From contig OX463859.1 of assembly GCA_949825065.1 (NCBI GenBank), forward strand, positions 20,244,699-20,308,698: 64,000 nucleotides of DNA, given 5' to 3'. Position 1 is the stretch's first letter, and each line of letters opens with the position of its first letter. This document shows positions 33,856 through 44,625 of this stretch, one piece after another. The DNA comes from Odontocerum albicorne (lineage: Eukaryota; Arthropoda; Insecta; Trichoptera; Odontoceridae). Position numbers and translations under genes: made by a program. A model generated the notes under the pieces. It was not told the origin of the DNA. It worked only from the letters and a program-made list of their open reading frames with translations, and searched no databases.

Positions 33856-34149
33856 AATATTCCTCTTTCTTAACTCCTTTACAATTCCCACCCTTAACCC
33901 TATTTCCCTAAGTGTATTTTTTTAAATATTGTTTTCATACATTATGTTTAAGACACGATCATGGATAGCAATGGTAATTATGAAACAATCACTGGTTAAT
34001 TGGAAGATATGTATTTAAAACAATAAATCCGCCAGGTGTATTTGCACGAAAGTTTAAAATAAATATACGATTCCTTCATTTATATAGTGCCCTTTAAAAT
34101 ATCTGAACAGACGTTGTGGACATATTGGACAACATGGCCGGGAGACTGC

Positions 34150-34355
34150 ATTGTCTTCTTCTTGATGATTCTTGCTTTAGAATAACTGGTAATTCTACCA
34201 TACGCAAAAGCATCAACACTCGTATACGTCTAGTGCACACGAGTACTAAGACTAGACAAACTCTTACAAGACTGTGTTTTTTTTCAGGTACTATCGGGAA
34301 TTGAACCCGAAACATCTGGGTCCAACGTCTTACTCACTAGGCCACGGAGGTCATC
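34150..34355 (-). mobile_element. SINE S2 (minus)
   Basis: On the minus strand it reads GACCTCCGTGGCCTAGTGAG, TAAGACGTTGGACCC and GGGTTCAATTCCCGATAG, with good A- and B-box words. The body includes GTCTAGTCTTAG. The acceptor stem does not close (GACCTCC versus GATAGTA), so it is not a functional tRNA gene. Confidence 0.7.
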
Positions 34356-34565
34356 AATCTAGAAAGAAAGACGTTTGCAATAGCCTAGTTATAAGACCTT
34401 TGGAATTTCGACCAGATCGTCTTGGCGTAGATAACCATTGCAAACCGTAAAAAGGGTATTCGTCTGAATTTTTATACCATGACTATACATCTTTCTGGAT
34501 AGTTGGGAAAAATGCTTTGTAGCAATAATCCCGATAATGCGTACAGTATAAAAATAATTTAAGTA

Positions 34566-34640
34566 CAGTTGAAAGTAGTAGATGCTGTGGAAATGTGTGA
34601 ACTAAGAAGAATATGTGTACTTGACTTTGACAATCTCTCG
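34566..34640 (+). mobile_element. Possible LINE scrap
   Basis: The frame KVVDAVEMCELRRICVLDF recalls NAVEMRALRRxCGV of LINE ORF2 C-termini (compare 38003-38690, minus). Short, so uncertain. Confidence 0.35.
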
Positions 34641-34962
34641 CAGACGAGTATGATTATCATTCCATCCAAGCACTCTGAAATAAAGAGTACAATCCTGGAT
34701 TCGTACACGCTCTTGCAGTGTGGCCACATTATTTCAGATGACATCTGGCGACTCTTTTCGCTTTATGTGCTTTTATTTTCTTTTTACTCAAAAAGTGCCA
34801 CCCCTTCAGCCGTAGTGTAGTTAAGAGACCTTTCTGATACAAAGATTAAAAAAAACAACAACATATATAGTTTAACATTGACATGTAAACAGTGTTATAT
34901 AATACAATGAAAAAAAAACAGTCCAAGTACAACAGCACAAGAAAAAATCCATACGATTCAAT

Positions 34963-35262
34963 CAATTTATTCCAGCAAGAATAAATTTCTTCACTTTACT
35001 CTTGTAAGTAGCGAAAGACATAAGAAAATCCATGCAACGCCCATATTGACTACCCAATCTTAGCAGTCTTATTATGCAAGAGTTGTACAAATAATTAGAT
35101 GCAACCACTTCACTATGGAACAAAACATTTTGCCGAGTGGGCCTTCAAGGAACATGTAATATGACAAGCTGAGTTAGTTCCGGACAATTAAAATACGATT
35201 CGACAATCTTAAACAATTTCATGAGGTCAAACATCTTTCTTCTATCAGAAAGGTTATAAACC
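34963..35262 (-). mobile_element. LINE-D ORF2 C-terminus (minus)
   Basis: The minus frame reads RRKMFDLMKLFKIVESYFNC, PELTQLVILHVP, stop, RPTRQNVLFHSEVVASNYLY, NSCIIRLLRLGSQYG and KVKKFILAGIN before a stop. Block order (NCPELL...VPxxxTRxxxLF...NxxxxR...) is that of CR1/Jockey-type ORF2 C-termini. A decayed + strand copy is at 57130-57300. One internal stop. Confidence 0.75.
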
Positions 35263-35275
35263 TCACCACTTTAAA

Positions 35276-35445
35276 CAACTAGTCTTAGTCAACTCCGTTA
35301 TTGGAATATACAGTTTATATTATGGAATGTATTGTAAATCATAGTACACAACTGTTAAAACAACTAGTCTTAGTCAACTTCGTTATTGGAATATATAGTT
35401 TATATTATGGAATGTATTGTAAATCATAGTACACAAGTGTTGAAA
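35276..35445. repeat. 85-bp direct duplication
   Basis: CAACTAGTCTTAGTCAACT occurs at 35276 and 35361, followed by near-identical text through ATCATAGTACACAA. Two copies only, with about four differences. Confidence 0.95.
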
Positions 35446-35587
35446 ACGTTACAACCTGATTATGTTTGTCATGTGACAATGTCTTTCAAACAAATAAAAA
35501 TAAATTAAAATGCTTGTTATCAAAAAAATATTTTTTTTTCAAGTGCCGTTTAGGAATCTAATGTTCATATTAGACTCTTGATGGCAT

Positions 35588-35998
35588 TCGAGGTGCGTGG
35601 TCACGCGATAATGTTCTGGACTTCGATACCGAAGGTCGATGGTTCGAACCCCGTGCTGTGCTACTCCCCTCAAATGACGCAGGCATTTTTTCCGCCTAGT
35701 ATTCGGGGATATAAGAATACCTATGACTTCAGTTACATATATTTAAAAAAAATTATTTCAAAAAAAAGGAAGAAAAAACATGAGGGTATGCTCCGATTGT
35801 TTCACTTCAGGTGTACCATCGGATCTAGTACACCGCTGTTTCTGACGAGTTGGCTGGTGCGCAACGGCTTACTCACTTAAAGAAAAGGACAAAAAAGGAG
35901 GAAAGAGAAGAAAACTCCACGGTAAAGCTTTGTTTTCCAATGAATTGACGTTGGATGGCGAGGGGATTCTCGATTACGAGGCCCAGCAACGACGAATG
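35588..35998 (+). mobile_element. SINE S1, full-length copy (about 410 bp)
   Basis: The tRNA-like head has GGTGCGTGGTCACGCGATAA, GACTTCGATACCGAAGG and the B box GGTTCGAACCCC. The body has TTTTTTCCGCCTAGTATTCG, CATGAGGGTATGCTCCG and ACTCCACGGTAAAGC. The tail reads GAATTGACGTTGGATGGCGA, GGGGATTCTCGATTACGAGG, CCCAGCAACGACGA. The A-box and body match other copies at 13090, 14245, 14771 and 48332 (minus). The 100-codon frame across it is not a gene. Confidence 0.85.
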
Positions 35999-35999
35999 T

Positions 36000-36670
36000 G
36001 AATATTCTAAGTTTCAATGTAAGCATTTCACTAATGAAACCAAGGTCAAATGTAGTAAAAAATTATTAATATGAAAAAGGGAAGTAATGAAGAATCCTGA
36101 TGATGAATACATAAAGAAATATTTTTGATAAATTATTGTGTATTTTTAAGAACATCTCAAGGCTTGGTTTTATTAGTTTTATTTACAAGACCAAAGTTAA
36201 CATCTACTTAGTAAAAAATAGTAAAACAATTATTTTCTTTTCAAAGAGAAACTGAGAGAATTCAGCAGAGCAGCAGATTTAAAAGTATAAAATTTTCTTT
36301 ACATAGCGAAGCCTTTTTTCATCCAGCAGTTTTACATTCTCAAAATCATATGAAATAACGTACTCGTACTTCCAGAAAAATATAATTTCTTTTATTGGGT
36401 TTTCCGGAAAAATGATTCAGGAATAAATACAACCCTCGGAGTTTTTACTCCTTTGCACAACCACCAGGGTTGAACTGAGGGTTTTTTTTATTTTATTAAA
36501 ATCTACTTACTTAAAAATCACAAGCTTTCGCTTTATGAAACAAATGACGTTAGAAACTGCGGTAAATGAAATTAAATTAATTATGTAATGTGAGTCAACG
36601 GTAAGTCATTGAGAAACATTTCAGTTCTCCCTAAATCTAAACACATTTTCCATACTATTGCTTTACATAA
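36000..36670. other. AT-rich stretch, no gene recognised
   Basis: No motif was seen. Confidence 0.5.
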
Positions 36671-36674
36671 AGCT

Positions 36675-36850
36675 TGATGGCCTCCGAAGTTTAGTCAGTA
36701 AAACGCATTTTTTCCAGCCTGGGGGATTACGGATTCCATTACTTTTGACAACAAAATTATTTTTAAAAAGAAATCAGTCTGGTTTTCCCTTACAGTCTCT
36801 TTAAAATATTTCTGGTTTGTTTAGATTTTGAAAATACTGTAACTTGAACA
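36675..36850 (+). mobile_element. SINE S2, decayed copy
   Basis: It reads GATGGCCTCCGAAGTTTAGT, CAGTAAAACGCATTT and GGATTACGGATTCCAT, then TCTCTTTAAAATATTTCTGG and TTTGTTTAG. The layout is that of 30508-30705 with many changes. Confidence 0.55.
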
Positions 36851-36854
36851 GAAA

Positions 36855-37995
36855 ATTCTCAGAAACACAACAAACTATACAGGAAAATAGAATGGGGAAA
36901 CTGGTGATTCAAGGCAAAAAAGGACTATCACGAGGCATGTGACCAACGCGACAGAGTTACTGACAAATATAACCAAGAGTTCACTCCGAGAGTATATTAG
37001 AAACTCTACAAACTGATATGTATCTTTGACAAATGTCACTGCACTGCGTGTATGTATGTGTATATAAATATGTAAATATATGAATTTTATATTACTGCAT
37101 ATCTATCATATCTTAAAATCTAAAATAAATACATTATTATACGAATAAAGAAATGAAAAACTTAAAATCGAAAGTCACACTTGACAAAAAAATAACAATT
37201 TATTTCAAAACTCCTCAATCCATCTCTTGTGGGAGAAACATTAGATTTACGTATCGAAAAGGCTATGGTCTAAATCGTAGCCCTGGGAATAGCTCATGAA
37301 AGCTGGCCTTCATACCAAAGCTCTTTTGAAAAATCGCTGAAAGCTCTGAAACAGGGACCCTCTTTTTTATTGCATCGTAAAAGGATTCCATAGAAACTAA
37401 CAGAACATAAATATTTATTGGAATATTTCCGATGACGCGAATGCATTTTTTTGGGAAAATCGATGCAATTTTAGTACGCTTTTTGATAGAAAATATAGTT
37501 GATTTATTTTGAAATATACGTTTGTGAATATGACGAAAAACCGGTCATAATTTTTTATTAGTTTTTTTTCTGTTTATTATTTTTTTTAGTTTAAATATAA
37601 TGATAAACTGATTTGACTTAACTAACTAGCATCTACGAATATAATTTGACACTCAAAAACTTAGCTTATGTTTTATTCACTTCTATAATATTCAAATTTA
37701 TCCTTAATGTATAAAACACATCCGATGACGAAGTCCAGTTTAGGCTTCTTTAATATTTTTTTATATTTTGTTAAAATTTTTTAAACTTTTGTAATAAAAG
37801 TACTTTTGGTTTTCGAAAACTAAAAGTCTTCGTAACTTCTCGTGGAGTAATTGTGGACCTCCTTATTTTATATCTTTTCGGTTATACTTTGGCAACAAAT
37901 TGTTGAGCAGTTTAAAAACATAGTTTGAGACATTGAAGATATATGGTAGATTTACACCATGCACACATATAGTTTAAGTATAGCTTTAATTCTAG
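36855..37995. other. AT-rich stretch, no gene recognised
   Basis: No coding segment, repeat or element end could be recognised. Confidence 0.5.
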
Positions 37996-38002
37996 AGAAG
38001 TT

Positions 38003-38690
38003 TGGGTTTTTTTACATATATATCTTTACTCCATGTCCCCTGTGGGGTAGGCAAGAACACAATTTTCACCTCTTCCACGTTCATACGTCTCGCCATGAAT
38101 AATCTTCTACTATTCTTACTTCTCACTTTGCCTTCTTTCAAAATCTCGTCAATTTGGTCCAGGAACATCTTCCACGTACACCTTGCATTTTTGACTTGTA
38201 TATTCTCTCCACATGTCCAAACCATCTTTAAGATCCTTTCTTAATCTTACTTAAAACATCAATTTTATCCATGCATTAATTTATGATGTCTTCGTTCCGC
38301 CTTCTTTTAAACATTGACAATCCACGAATTTTTCTTAGTGCACGCATCTCCACAGCATTCATCTTACTCTTAACCTTTTTCTGTCAAGTCGAAGTTTCAC
38401 TTCCATACATCAAGGTGGGCGCCTACATAATATTACGTATTGTCATTTTTGCTACTGTTGATATTGCGCCTTTGTTGTATATAACATTAAGTGCTCCATT
38501 TACCTTGTTCCCCATCGCTACCCTCCTTTCAATGTCCCTTTCAACTCGCCCATCAAACATACTGCCTACATCATCAACCTGCTCCAGTTTTACATTAACC
38601 CATATATCGCGCACGTTTTTTACCACACTCCATTCTAATATATAACCGTAACCTTTGATTTCGCTGCTTTCATTTTCAAACATTTTACTA
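38003..38690 (-). mobile_element. LINE-H ORF2 C-terminal half (minus)
   Basis: Minus-strand frames in order: FENESSEIKGYGYILEWSVV, VKLEQVDDVGSMFDGRVER, DIERRVAMGNKVNGALNVIY, APTLMYGSETST, MNAVEMRALRKIRGLSMFKR, MVWTCGENIQVKNARC and FLDQIDEILKEGKVRSKNSR RLFMARRMNVEEVKIV. This is a near-complete C-terminal half of a common LINE ORF2 type (VPTLxYGSETW, NAVEMRALRRxxG, GHVERM and WxDQI blocks). It is broken by one or two stops and frame changes. The YxDD catalytic region is not included. Confidence 0.85.
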
Positions 38691-38747
38691 GAAATCTCTC
38701 ATATAATGCCTTTTTTTACATAATGCCTTTTTAATTTTTTCTGGTGG

Positions 38748-38749
<2 letters not shown>

Positions 38750-38778
<29 letters not shown>

Positions 38779-39665
38779 TCAAAACAGGCTTAGCCCAATT
38801 ACATTGAAAAATACAAGACATTGAAAAAGAAGAAAAATTACAGGGAAATTTTTTTTTTTTTTAAATTATATAAAGTAAAAAATAATGCATATGTATACAA
38901 ACGAGTATTTACACACAAACGTATGTTACATATATATTCAGTCACTTAAGTATGTTGATGAGTGCTTTCTAACGCGCTTAATCTAAGAAGAAAATTTACT
39001 TTTGCTTTTGGTAATGTGATATGAAATATGTCAATATCCGAAGCAGTCCCGTTCAGAAGAGTTAAGGCCCTTCCAACAGGCATAGCGGCTGGAAGACCCG
39101 TTCTTGCGTATGTTATTGAGAACAGTTCCTGCCGGCGCAGTCTAGTGTAATTGTTAGGAACATTTAACGCTAATCTTTGTAGTAATGCTGGACAGCTCAC
39201 AACTCCTCGAACGAGTTTGACAACGTATACCAAGAGACGCAGATCTCTTCTTACGCTCAAGGAGTTATACCCGAGCATGCCCAGCAGAAACTGCGTAGGA
39301 TATAGCCACGGATAGACACCAAACTCACTCATGTAGAGATATCGTAGATATTTTTTTTGTACTTTCTCCACCATGAGCGAGTTCTGCGCCCCCACCGGGC
39401 TCCAAATGCAAGCATTGCTTTCTAGTTTGCTACGGATCAATGAATTAAACAACGTTTTGAGCACCAATTGGTTTTCAAACGACTTAGAGATTCTCATAAC
39501 AAATCCAAGAGTTTTATAAGCTGAGTTGCACATAACTTCTATGTGAGGACCAAACGCGAGATTGCTGTGGAACAAGACACCCAGATCTTTAATATTATCT
39601 GTGCGGGGAATAGGTATAGATTCTAGTGTATATCTATGGAATTTCAAGACGTGTGAGCGATGATA
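38750..39665 (-). mobile_element. Jockey/CR1-like LINE, long open C-terminus (minus)
   Basis: The minus ORF (39740-38946, 264 codons) reads from about residue 30 as SHVLKFHRYTLESIPIPRTD, NIKDLGVLFHSNLAFGPHIE, AYKTLGFVMRISKSFENQLV, LKTLFNSLIRSKLESNACIW and onward to PALLQRLALNVPNN. IxDLGVxxDSxLxFxxHI...LKxLYxxLVRSxLEYxxxxW is the block after the reverse transcriptase active site. The C-terminus is intact, followed by about 195 bp of untranslated DNA and a (TAAA)5-type tail at 38751-38775. It is the best-preserved LINE coding segment here. It is 5'-truncated and so cannot transpose. Confidence 0.9.
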
Positions 39666-39875
39666 CGACATAATTTGATGGTACGACGATGATACGACAT
39701 AAGGGATGGAAAACGTTGCCATGTGACAGTAACTTACCACGTTTTACCGTGTATAAAACGTGTAAAAATCGAATTAACATGAATAAAAAAAGTTGAACCT
39801 TGAAATGGAAATATATTGATAAGAAAAGAATACATGCGGTCGAAATGCATGTTTTGCGAAAAATATTTGGTAACG

Positions 39876-39957
39876 TATAATATCTGGTATGGAAAAATAT
39901 CTGGTATCGAAAAACGTCTGGTATCGAAAAACGTCTGGTATTGAAAAATATCTGGTG
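39876..39957. repeat. 19-20 bp minisatellite, 4-5 copies
   Basis: Units of the form TCTGGTATCGAAAAACG recur between 39888 and 39955 with G/C and A/T variants. Confidence 0.85.
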
Positions 39958-40179
39958 TGCTCTTTTTTTATCAATGATGTTTCGTATTTTATCTTATTCT
40001 CCACTATATTATTTTTTCATACTTACCCTTTTCTTTCCCAGCCATTGGTCATATTTGAAAAAATGGTTAATGTACAACTGGGCGGGTTTTTTTTGCTATG
40101 AAACGATAGCATAAATATTTTTAAGAGGTCTGAAATAAAAAACGGACTGACACCCTTTTTGAAAAAAAAGGATCCATAA

Positions 40180-40215
40180 CATCCGACGTCGTGCCAACTA
40201 GGCCACGGACGTGTT
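40180..40215 (-). mobile_element. SINE S2 5' scrap (minus)
   Basis: The + strand text CGTGCCAACTAGGCCACGGA is the complement of the S2 A-box region. Too short for more. Confidence 0.4.
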
Positions 40216-40920
40216 GTTGCATTTTTACCTGCAGGATAGTATTGTGAACACTAGATGATTCTAGATTACTCTAATGGCTCTACGCCCGTAGACTATAATT
40301 AATGAGGTAGAAGTTAATGTTGTCTCCGGTCACGCTCTTCATTGAAGAGTCTCGTGTGAATTGTAAAAAAAAACGATTTTGTTTGAAACTAAATGAATAC
40401 ACTCATTTTCTTCTCGACCTTATGTTTAATAAAAACGTAGCATTCAGCAAAAATCAAATTTATTATTTGGTACATGAAAGTATAGAAGAAAGGTATATTT
40501 TGGAAAAAAGGAAAGAAATTTCCCTATGGTCAGCAACCGAGAAACAAAGACATAAGAGATACAAAGTTTATGCAAATTGTAGGGTGGTAGTTGACAGTTT
40601 TTAATTACACACAAATACAGAAAACAGTGAAATAGCCGGACCAAGCTAGTTAATTCAAAACACATATTATATAATGAACTAACTCTATAACTAGCGGATC
40701 ACACACTGTCTTCTGGTTCCCGTTAATCGACATTTTTTTTAAAAAGGTATCAGTATCGCTTTCTATTCAGTCTCCAATTTAACATGTTTCTCGTATTGTT
40801 TTAAAAGGGTTTCCACACAGCAATAGGTTGTACTATATTCAATAAAATACAATACTCGTACTTGCTCAAGTATAGCGTATCCGAGTATTATTACCAGATT
40901 GACTTTTTTACCAGACTGGG
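40216..40920. other. No assigned gene; 95-codon frame
   Basis: The frame 40317-40604 (+) begins MLSPVTLFIEESRVNCKKKR and is K/E/Y-rich, with no family motif and no splice or polyadenylation context. I do not regard it as a gene on present evidence. Confidence 0.35.
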
Positions 40921-40924
40921 ACCG

Positions 40925-41015
40925 TTCAAATAAAATTGGTTACCATCGAGAATCAAACCTGACACTCAAGTGGAAATCATGCGTCATACCAACTAGACCA
41001 CGGAGGTTGTCAAAT
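40925..41015 (-). mobile_element. SINE S2 tRNA-like head (minus)
   Basis: On the minus strand it reads GACAACCTCCGTGGTCTAGT, TGGTATGACGCATGATTTCC and CAGGTTTGATTCTCGATGG. A- and B-box words are at tRNA spacing. Confidence 0.7.
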
Positions 41016-41509
41016 GTACTAGGGGGTTTTTACTATAACCATTAAGTAGAATAATTCATTAGATCATTTCCTTTGAACTAAGTTTAAAACTGCTAAATTG
41101 AGGAAATCATAATTTAGTTTTATTACTCAGAAATGCTATTATTTAAAAGAAATGTCATGTGAATAAAAACCCAAATACCAGAAGAGGTAACCACAATTTG
41201 AAAAATAAAGTATTTTTCCGATTTCATAAATAATGTGTTACTTAGACGAGTATGGATCAGACGAGTGGCATAGCGGTCAACTGGTACGAAGCACATTTTG
41301 TAACGATAATTTAATATAGCACTGTTTCCCAACCATTAAGATCCCCTAAAGAGTGTCTCCCAACGAGCTCATTATATTAACTTACAGAAGATGTACAGAG
41401 GACAAGTGACTTTTCAATCCTACAGAGAACTTTGCTGATTTGGAGATTTACTCCAAAGAAAACGGAAGACTGTTCCATATAAAAAATCCCGCTACCTGAA
41501 ACGTTCTTG

Positions 41510-41735
41510 TAATTTATTTAGTAAAACACTGTTTATCCCACTTAATATAACGATATAACTCTACCGGATTTAAGGTTTTCATATCATCAGAGGAGCATTA
41601 ACAAGAGTGAATTATGTTCAAAGTTGCACTTACACGACTTACACACGCATGTAACAGTAAAAATTCGGGTTAAGGATTGTGAGTGGAGGGAGGCAGGAGA
41701 TAACTTCCACTATCAGCGGTGAGATCTTGGGAATG
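41510..41735. mobile_element. Foldback element F6, left half only
   Basis: AAACACTGTTTATCCCAC, CGATATAACTCTACCGG, TCATCAGAGGAGCATTAAC and ATTCGGGTTAAGGATTGTGA follow the left arm and middle of F4. The right arm is missing. LINE-like sequence begins directly after, near 41740. Confidence 0.75.
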
Positions 41736-41739
41736 TATG

Positions 41740-41930
41740 TATTTTCCAAATCGTATTTTCCAATCAAGAGTTAAACTATTCGCAGCGTTCGACCTTAACC
41801 TGAGACAAGATAAGGAGATCTCCTCCCGTCTAAACAAATCCTGGAAACATCGAGGAACCTGATTGTTGATCGCCTTGAACAGCATAACTCCAAACTTATG
41901 TTGAACTCTCCCCTCTATTTTTGACTATTC
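41740..41930 (-). mobile_element. Possible LINE fragment (minus)
   Basis: The minus frame reads LFKAINNQVPRCFQDLFRRE, EISLSCLRLRSNAANSL. (L)LxKxxNxxxPxxLxxLF...LRS is a pattern of CR1/Jockey ORF2 C-termini. The match is moderate and short. Confidence 0.4.
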
Positions 41931-42154
41931 AAGTCCTTTAAGTAGTGGAGTTATGTGACACTTTTACATACCACCCAAAATAAAACATGGAGCCACATTT
42001 AGAAATAATTTTAGTTTATTCAATTGTGTCATAGATAAGTCAGAACACAAACTGTTACAATAGTCAACGCAGGACTTTTCCCTTGAACTGTGATCTTTAT
42101 TATGGCATTTATTAATAAGCAAAACATCTCACCTGTAAAATAAGGGGATTATCA

Positions 42155-42665
42155 TAATATACATGCCCAAACCATCTTCAGTGTTCCTCTTCATCATACT
42201 CAAATTTTCATTCATCCCTAATTACTTCATTCCGTTTTCTGTCATACATTGTAATCCCATGTATTATTCGCAGTGCATGCATTTATTTGGGTCCTTTCAA
42301 TATTTTTCCACATCCGCTTTTACCCTTGCTGGTTCTGTGGTATGGAATGATCTGTCTCCTAAGGTCAGAGATAGGGATGGCGTGTACAGCTTTAGGAAGC
42401 ACTAGAAGACATAAAAAATATGAGTAGGTTCGAATCCTTAGTTGATGAGAGTTTGTCCTCTAAACGACGCTATATAAATTGTCATTTTATTATTACTATC
42501 AACGTTTCACTCCGATACATTCAAGTTGGTACTTAAATACTGTCATGGCTTCTTAGCAGATTTCAGATACTCTCTTTTTCGAATATATGTGTCTAACTAC
42601 CCCATTGATTTTTTTTCCCTATCGTTACGTGCCGTTCGATATCATCTCATTTAACTATTTCATAA
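42155..42665 (-). mobile_element. LINE-G (minus), split by LINE-B
   Basis: The minus-strand text encodes a RWFGHV motif at the low-coordinate end (complement of ATGCCCAAACCATCTTCA, 42163). After an interruption at 42318-42500 it continues with the LxYxSET region (complement of AACGTTTCACTCCGATACAT). The two halves resemble adjoining parts of 60020-60475 and 32570-33085. Confidence 0.5.
42318..42500 (+). mobile_element. LINE-B 3' end, nested
   Basis: The frame reads LAGSVVWNDLSPKVRDRDGV, YSFRKH before a stop, then TAAACGACGCTATATAAATT and GTCATTTTATTATTA. Same end as 5405-5935. It is 5'-truncated and sits inside LINE-G. Confidence 0.65.
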
Positions 42666-42925
42666 TCTGAGTAAATTCTACTTTAATAGCAGAATTCCTT
42701 AATTAAAGATTAATAATGGTGGGCGTAATAAAGACTAAAATGAAGTTTCAAGAAACAAGAGATTTTAAAATAATTACGCAAGGATTTTTTTTTTGATAAA
42801 GTATGGTACGCACTTTTGCCAAAGGCTATACCCATAATCAAATTTATTACTGAAGAACTAAAGGACTAATCTAATTTCTATATTACAACTATATTGATTT
42901 CCTACGTGTAATTTTTATAAGTATG

Positions 42926-43099
42926 TATAGTAGCCGGCAGTAAGTAATACACATCGGGCTTAAGAAAGAGACTGTCGCTTTGTAGAGCGTCGTCTCTGTC
43001 GCACAGACTATTAGCGCATCGTGCGACGGAGACGACGCTCTACAAAGGGATAGTCTCTTTCTTAAGCCCGATGTGTATTACTTACCGCCGTGAACTATA
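42926..43099. mobile_element. Tc1/mariner-type MITE, copy 1 (174 bp)
   Basis: The left end TATAGTAGCCGGCAGTAAG, TAATACACATCGGGCTTAAG and AAAGAGACTGTCG is mirrored by ATAGTCTCTTTCTTAAGCCC, GATGTGTATTACTTACCGCC on the right. The inner halves (GTAGAGCGTCGTCTCTGTCG and CGACGGAGACGACGCTCTAC) are also complementary, so the whole unit folds into one hairpin. TA flanks both ends. No coding capacity. Confidence 0.9.
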
Positions 43100-43103
43100 T
43101 GTT

Positions 43104-43735
43104 TGTTGTTTCTAGTGTTAACTTAATAAAGACTGAATGTATGACTCTAGCCAGAGAGCAAGTTGGATCCAGTGTGGTGATCAACGACACACTAATTGAA
43201 CAAGTTACAAAATTTAAATACTTGGGTGCTAGCATAATGTGCAATAATGCCCTCTCTGGCAAAGTGCTTGAACAATCACAAAAGGCAGCAGCTACTCGTA
43301 TTTCCGGATGTCTAAAGAACACTATCTGAAAAAACAAGTATATGAACATCCAAAGCAAGGTGAGAATAAACAAGACCTGTCTCCGCCCCATAATGGCATA
43401 CAGCATAGAGTCCAGAGCCGACACTGAACCGTCAGAACGAAAAATCTCCTTCGAACCAGCGAAATGAAGGTACTCAGGAGCATCGCTGGCAAAACCCTTC
43501 GTGATAGAGTACGAAACACAGAAATCCGAAGGATGTGCGAAGTTGAAGATATTGTCAGATGGAACGACAGAGAAGAAGGTTGTGGAACAAATATGTATCC
43601 AGAATAGCGTAACCAAGAGCCGAAAGAATGGCCAGGGACAGTATCCTCCAAGCAAGCAGACCTCCAGGACGACCTCCCAAAAGATGGAAAGACAGCTGGC
43701 AGAGGTAAACAATGATGCAGGACCATAACATAATA
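43104..43735 (+). mobile_element. LINE-J ORF2 C-terminal half, frame-broken
   Basis: Frames in order: NLIKTECMTLAREQVGSSVV, EQVTKFKYLGASIMC, KAAATRISGCLKNTI, stop, KNKYMNIQSKVRINKTCLRP, IMAYSIESRADTE, EMKVLRSIAGKTLRDRVRN and TEIRRMCEVEDIVRWN. This matches a common LINE ORF2 (KTxCMxIAxEP, FxYLGxxI, VRIYKTCxRPIMTYxxExRAD and LRDRxRNxxIRxxCxVxDI blocks). At least three frame changes. It starts right after the MITE at 43099. Confidence 0.8.
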
Positions 43736-43744
43736 ATATTTGAT

Positions 43745-44110
43745 TACCTGAATAAATATATAATATAATATATTCAGAAAAGTTAGTTACCCCACGAGTC
43801 AAGAATGCCGTATCATAACATCACATCCGCAGTAGCGAGTAATATCAAATATCACACATTATTCCAGGTTCGCTCATAGGGTTAAAGTAATACTAAGGAA
43901 CAAACCGAAATTCCCAGTTTTTGAAAGCGCAAATATATCTAAATTGTTTATATATGATTTCATGACAGAATTTAAAAAAATTATGTATTAAAATTTAAAT
44001 AAAAGTTACTTATCTCTAAACAATGATTTTAAAACTAGGTAAAAGTAATTTGTCGAAGGATAAGAAAGGGAAATTAGGATGAAACGATATTCTGAGTAAT
44101 GTAATATTTG
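43745..44110. other. AT-rich stretch, no gene recognised
   Basis: Nothing supportable was seen. Confidence 0.5.
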
Positions 44111-44114
44111 TTTA

Positions 44115-44190
44115 TCCGCGACCGTTGTCTAGCGGTTAGCATTCACACTAAACAAGCGGGCATCACATGTTCGATTCCTGACGCTTACAT
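44115..44190 (+). mobile_element. SINE S3 tRNA-like head, best copy
   Basis: It reads GCGACCGTTGTCTAGCGGTT, AGCATTCACACTAAAC, GCGGGCATCACATGTTCGAT and TCCTGACGC. The A box (TGTCTAGCGGTTAGC) and B box (TGTTCGATTCC) are strong. The acceptor stem does not close, so it is a SINE head or tRNA pseudogene. Confidence 0.65.
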
Positions 44191-44194
44191 ACAG

Positions 44195-44620
44195 TAAGCC
44201 ATAAATTCTTATGTCGATATTAAAAAAACGACATTAAAATAGCGTTATATTAAAAAAACTCTGGGTATTGAAAGATTAAATCTGTCGATCATCCTAGAAC
44301 TTCTTGCCATCAAAAATTTGTATTTAATATGTCAAGACTATGTCCTTGCTGAAGTGCAACAACTTGCACACTATAAACCAAAACACGCACAGACCTCTTC
44401 CATCGACAAAATGGCTGACAATCATATTCGACCGCGAGAGATACTCATATATCGTCCATCATATGCTATTTTTACAGCTCTCTTTGAAACCTTAATACAG
44501 CTGATGCACGTCTGATAACTCTTGCCACATTCTATAGTCCCACTGCGCGGACCGCAAATTAAGATGTGTACAATGAGGAGTGGTGTCTTGATTTAAAACG
44601 TAGTCTCTCGTCGCCCGATG
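44195..44620. other. No gene recognised
   Basis: A 65-codon frame at 44318-44515 is less AT-driven than average but has no motif or splice context. Confidence 0.4.
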
Positions 44621-44625
44621 TTTTG

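Noticed and set aside
34285..34360. tRNA gene on the minus strand (good A and B boxes)
   Set aside because: The acceptor stem does not close, and the same sequence recurs as a SINE head at 23335, 30508 and 40925.
38283..38645. 120-codon plus-strand ORF with hydrophobic segments
   Set aside because: Antisense shadow of LINE-H on the minus strand.
40317..40604. 95-codon plus ORF as a gene
   Set aside because: No motif, splice site or poly(A) context; left as unassigned.
43322..43726. 134-codon minus-strand ORF
   Set aside because: Also antisense to the LINE-J blocks.
43095..43802. 235-codon minus-strand ORF
   Set aside because: The opposite strand carries ordered LINE ORF2 blocks; the minus frame is its shadow.
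44115..44190. tRNA gene on the plus strand
   Set aside because: Good box words, but no closing acceptor stem, and related copies at 20753 and 9115; treated as SINE S3.
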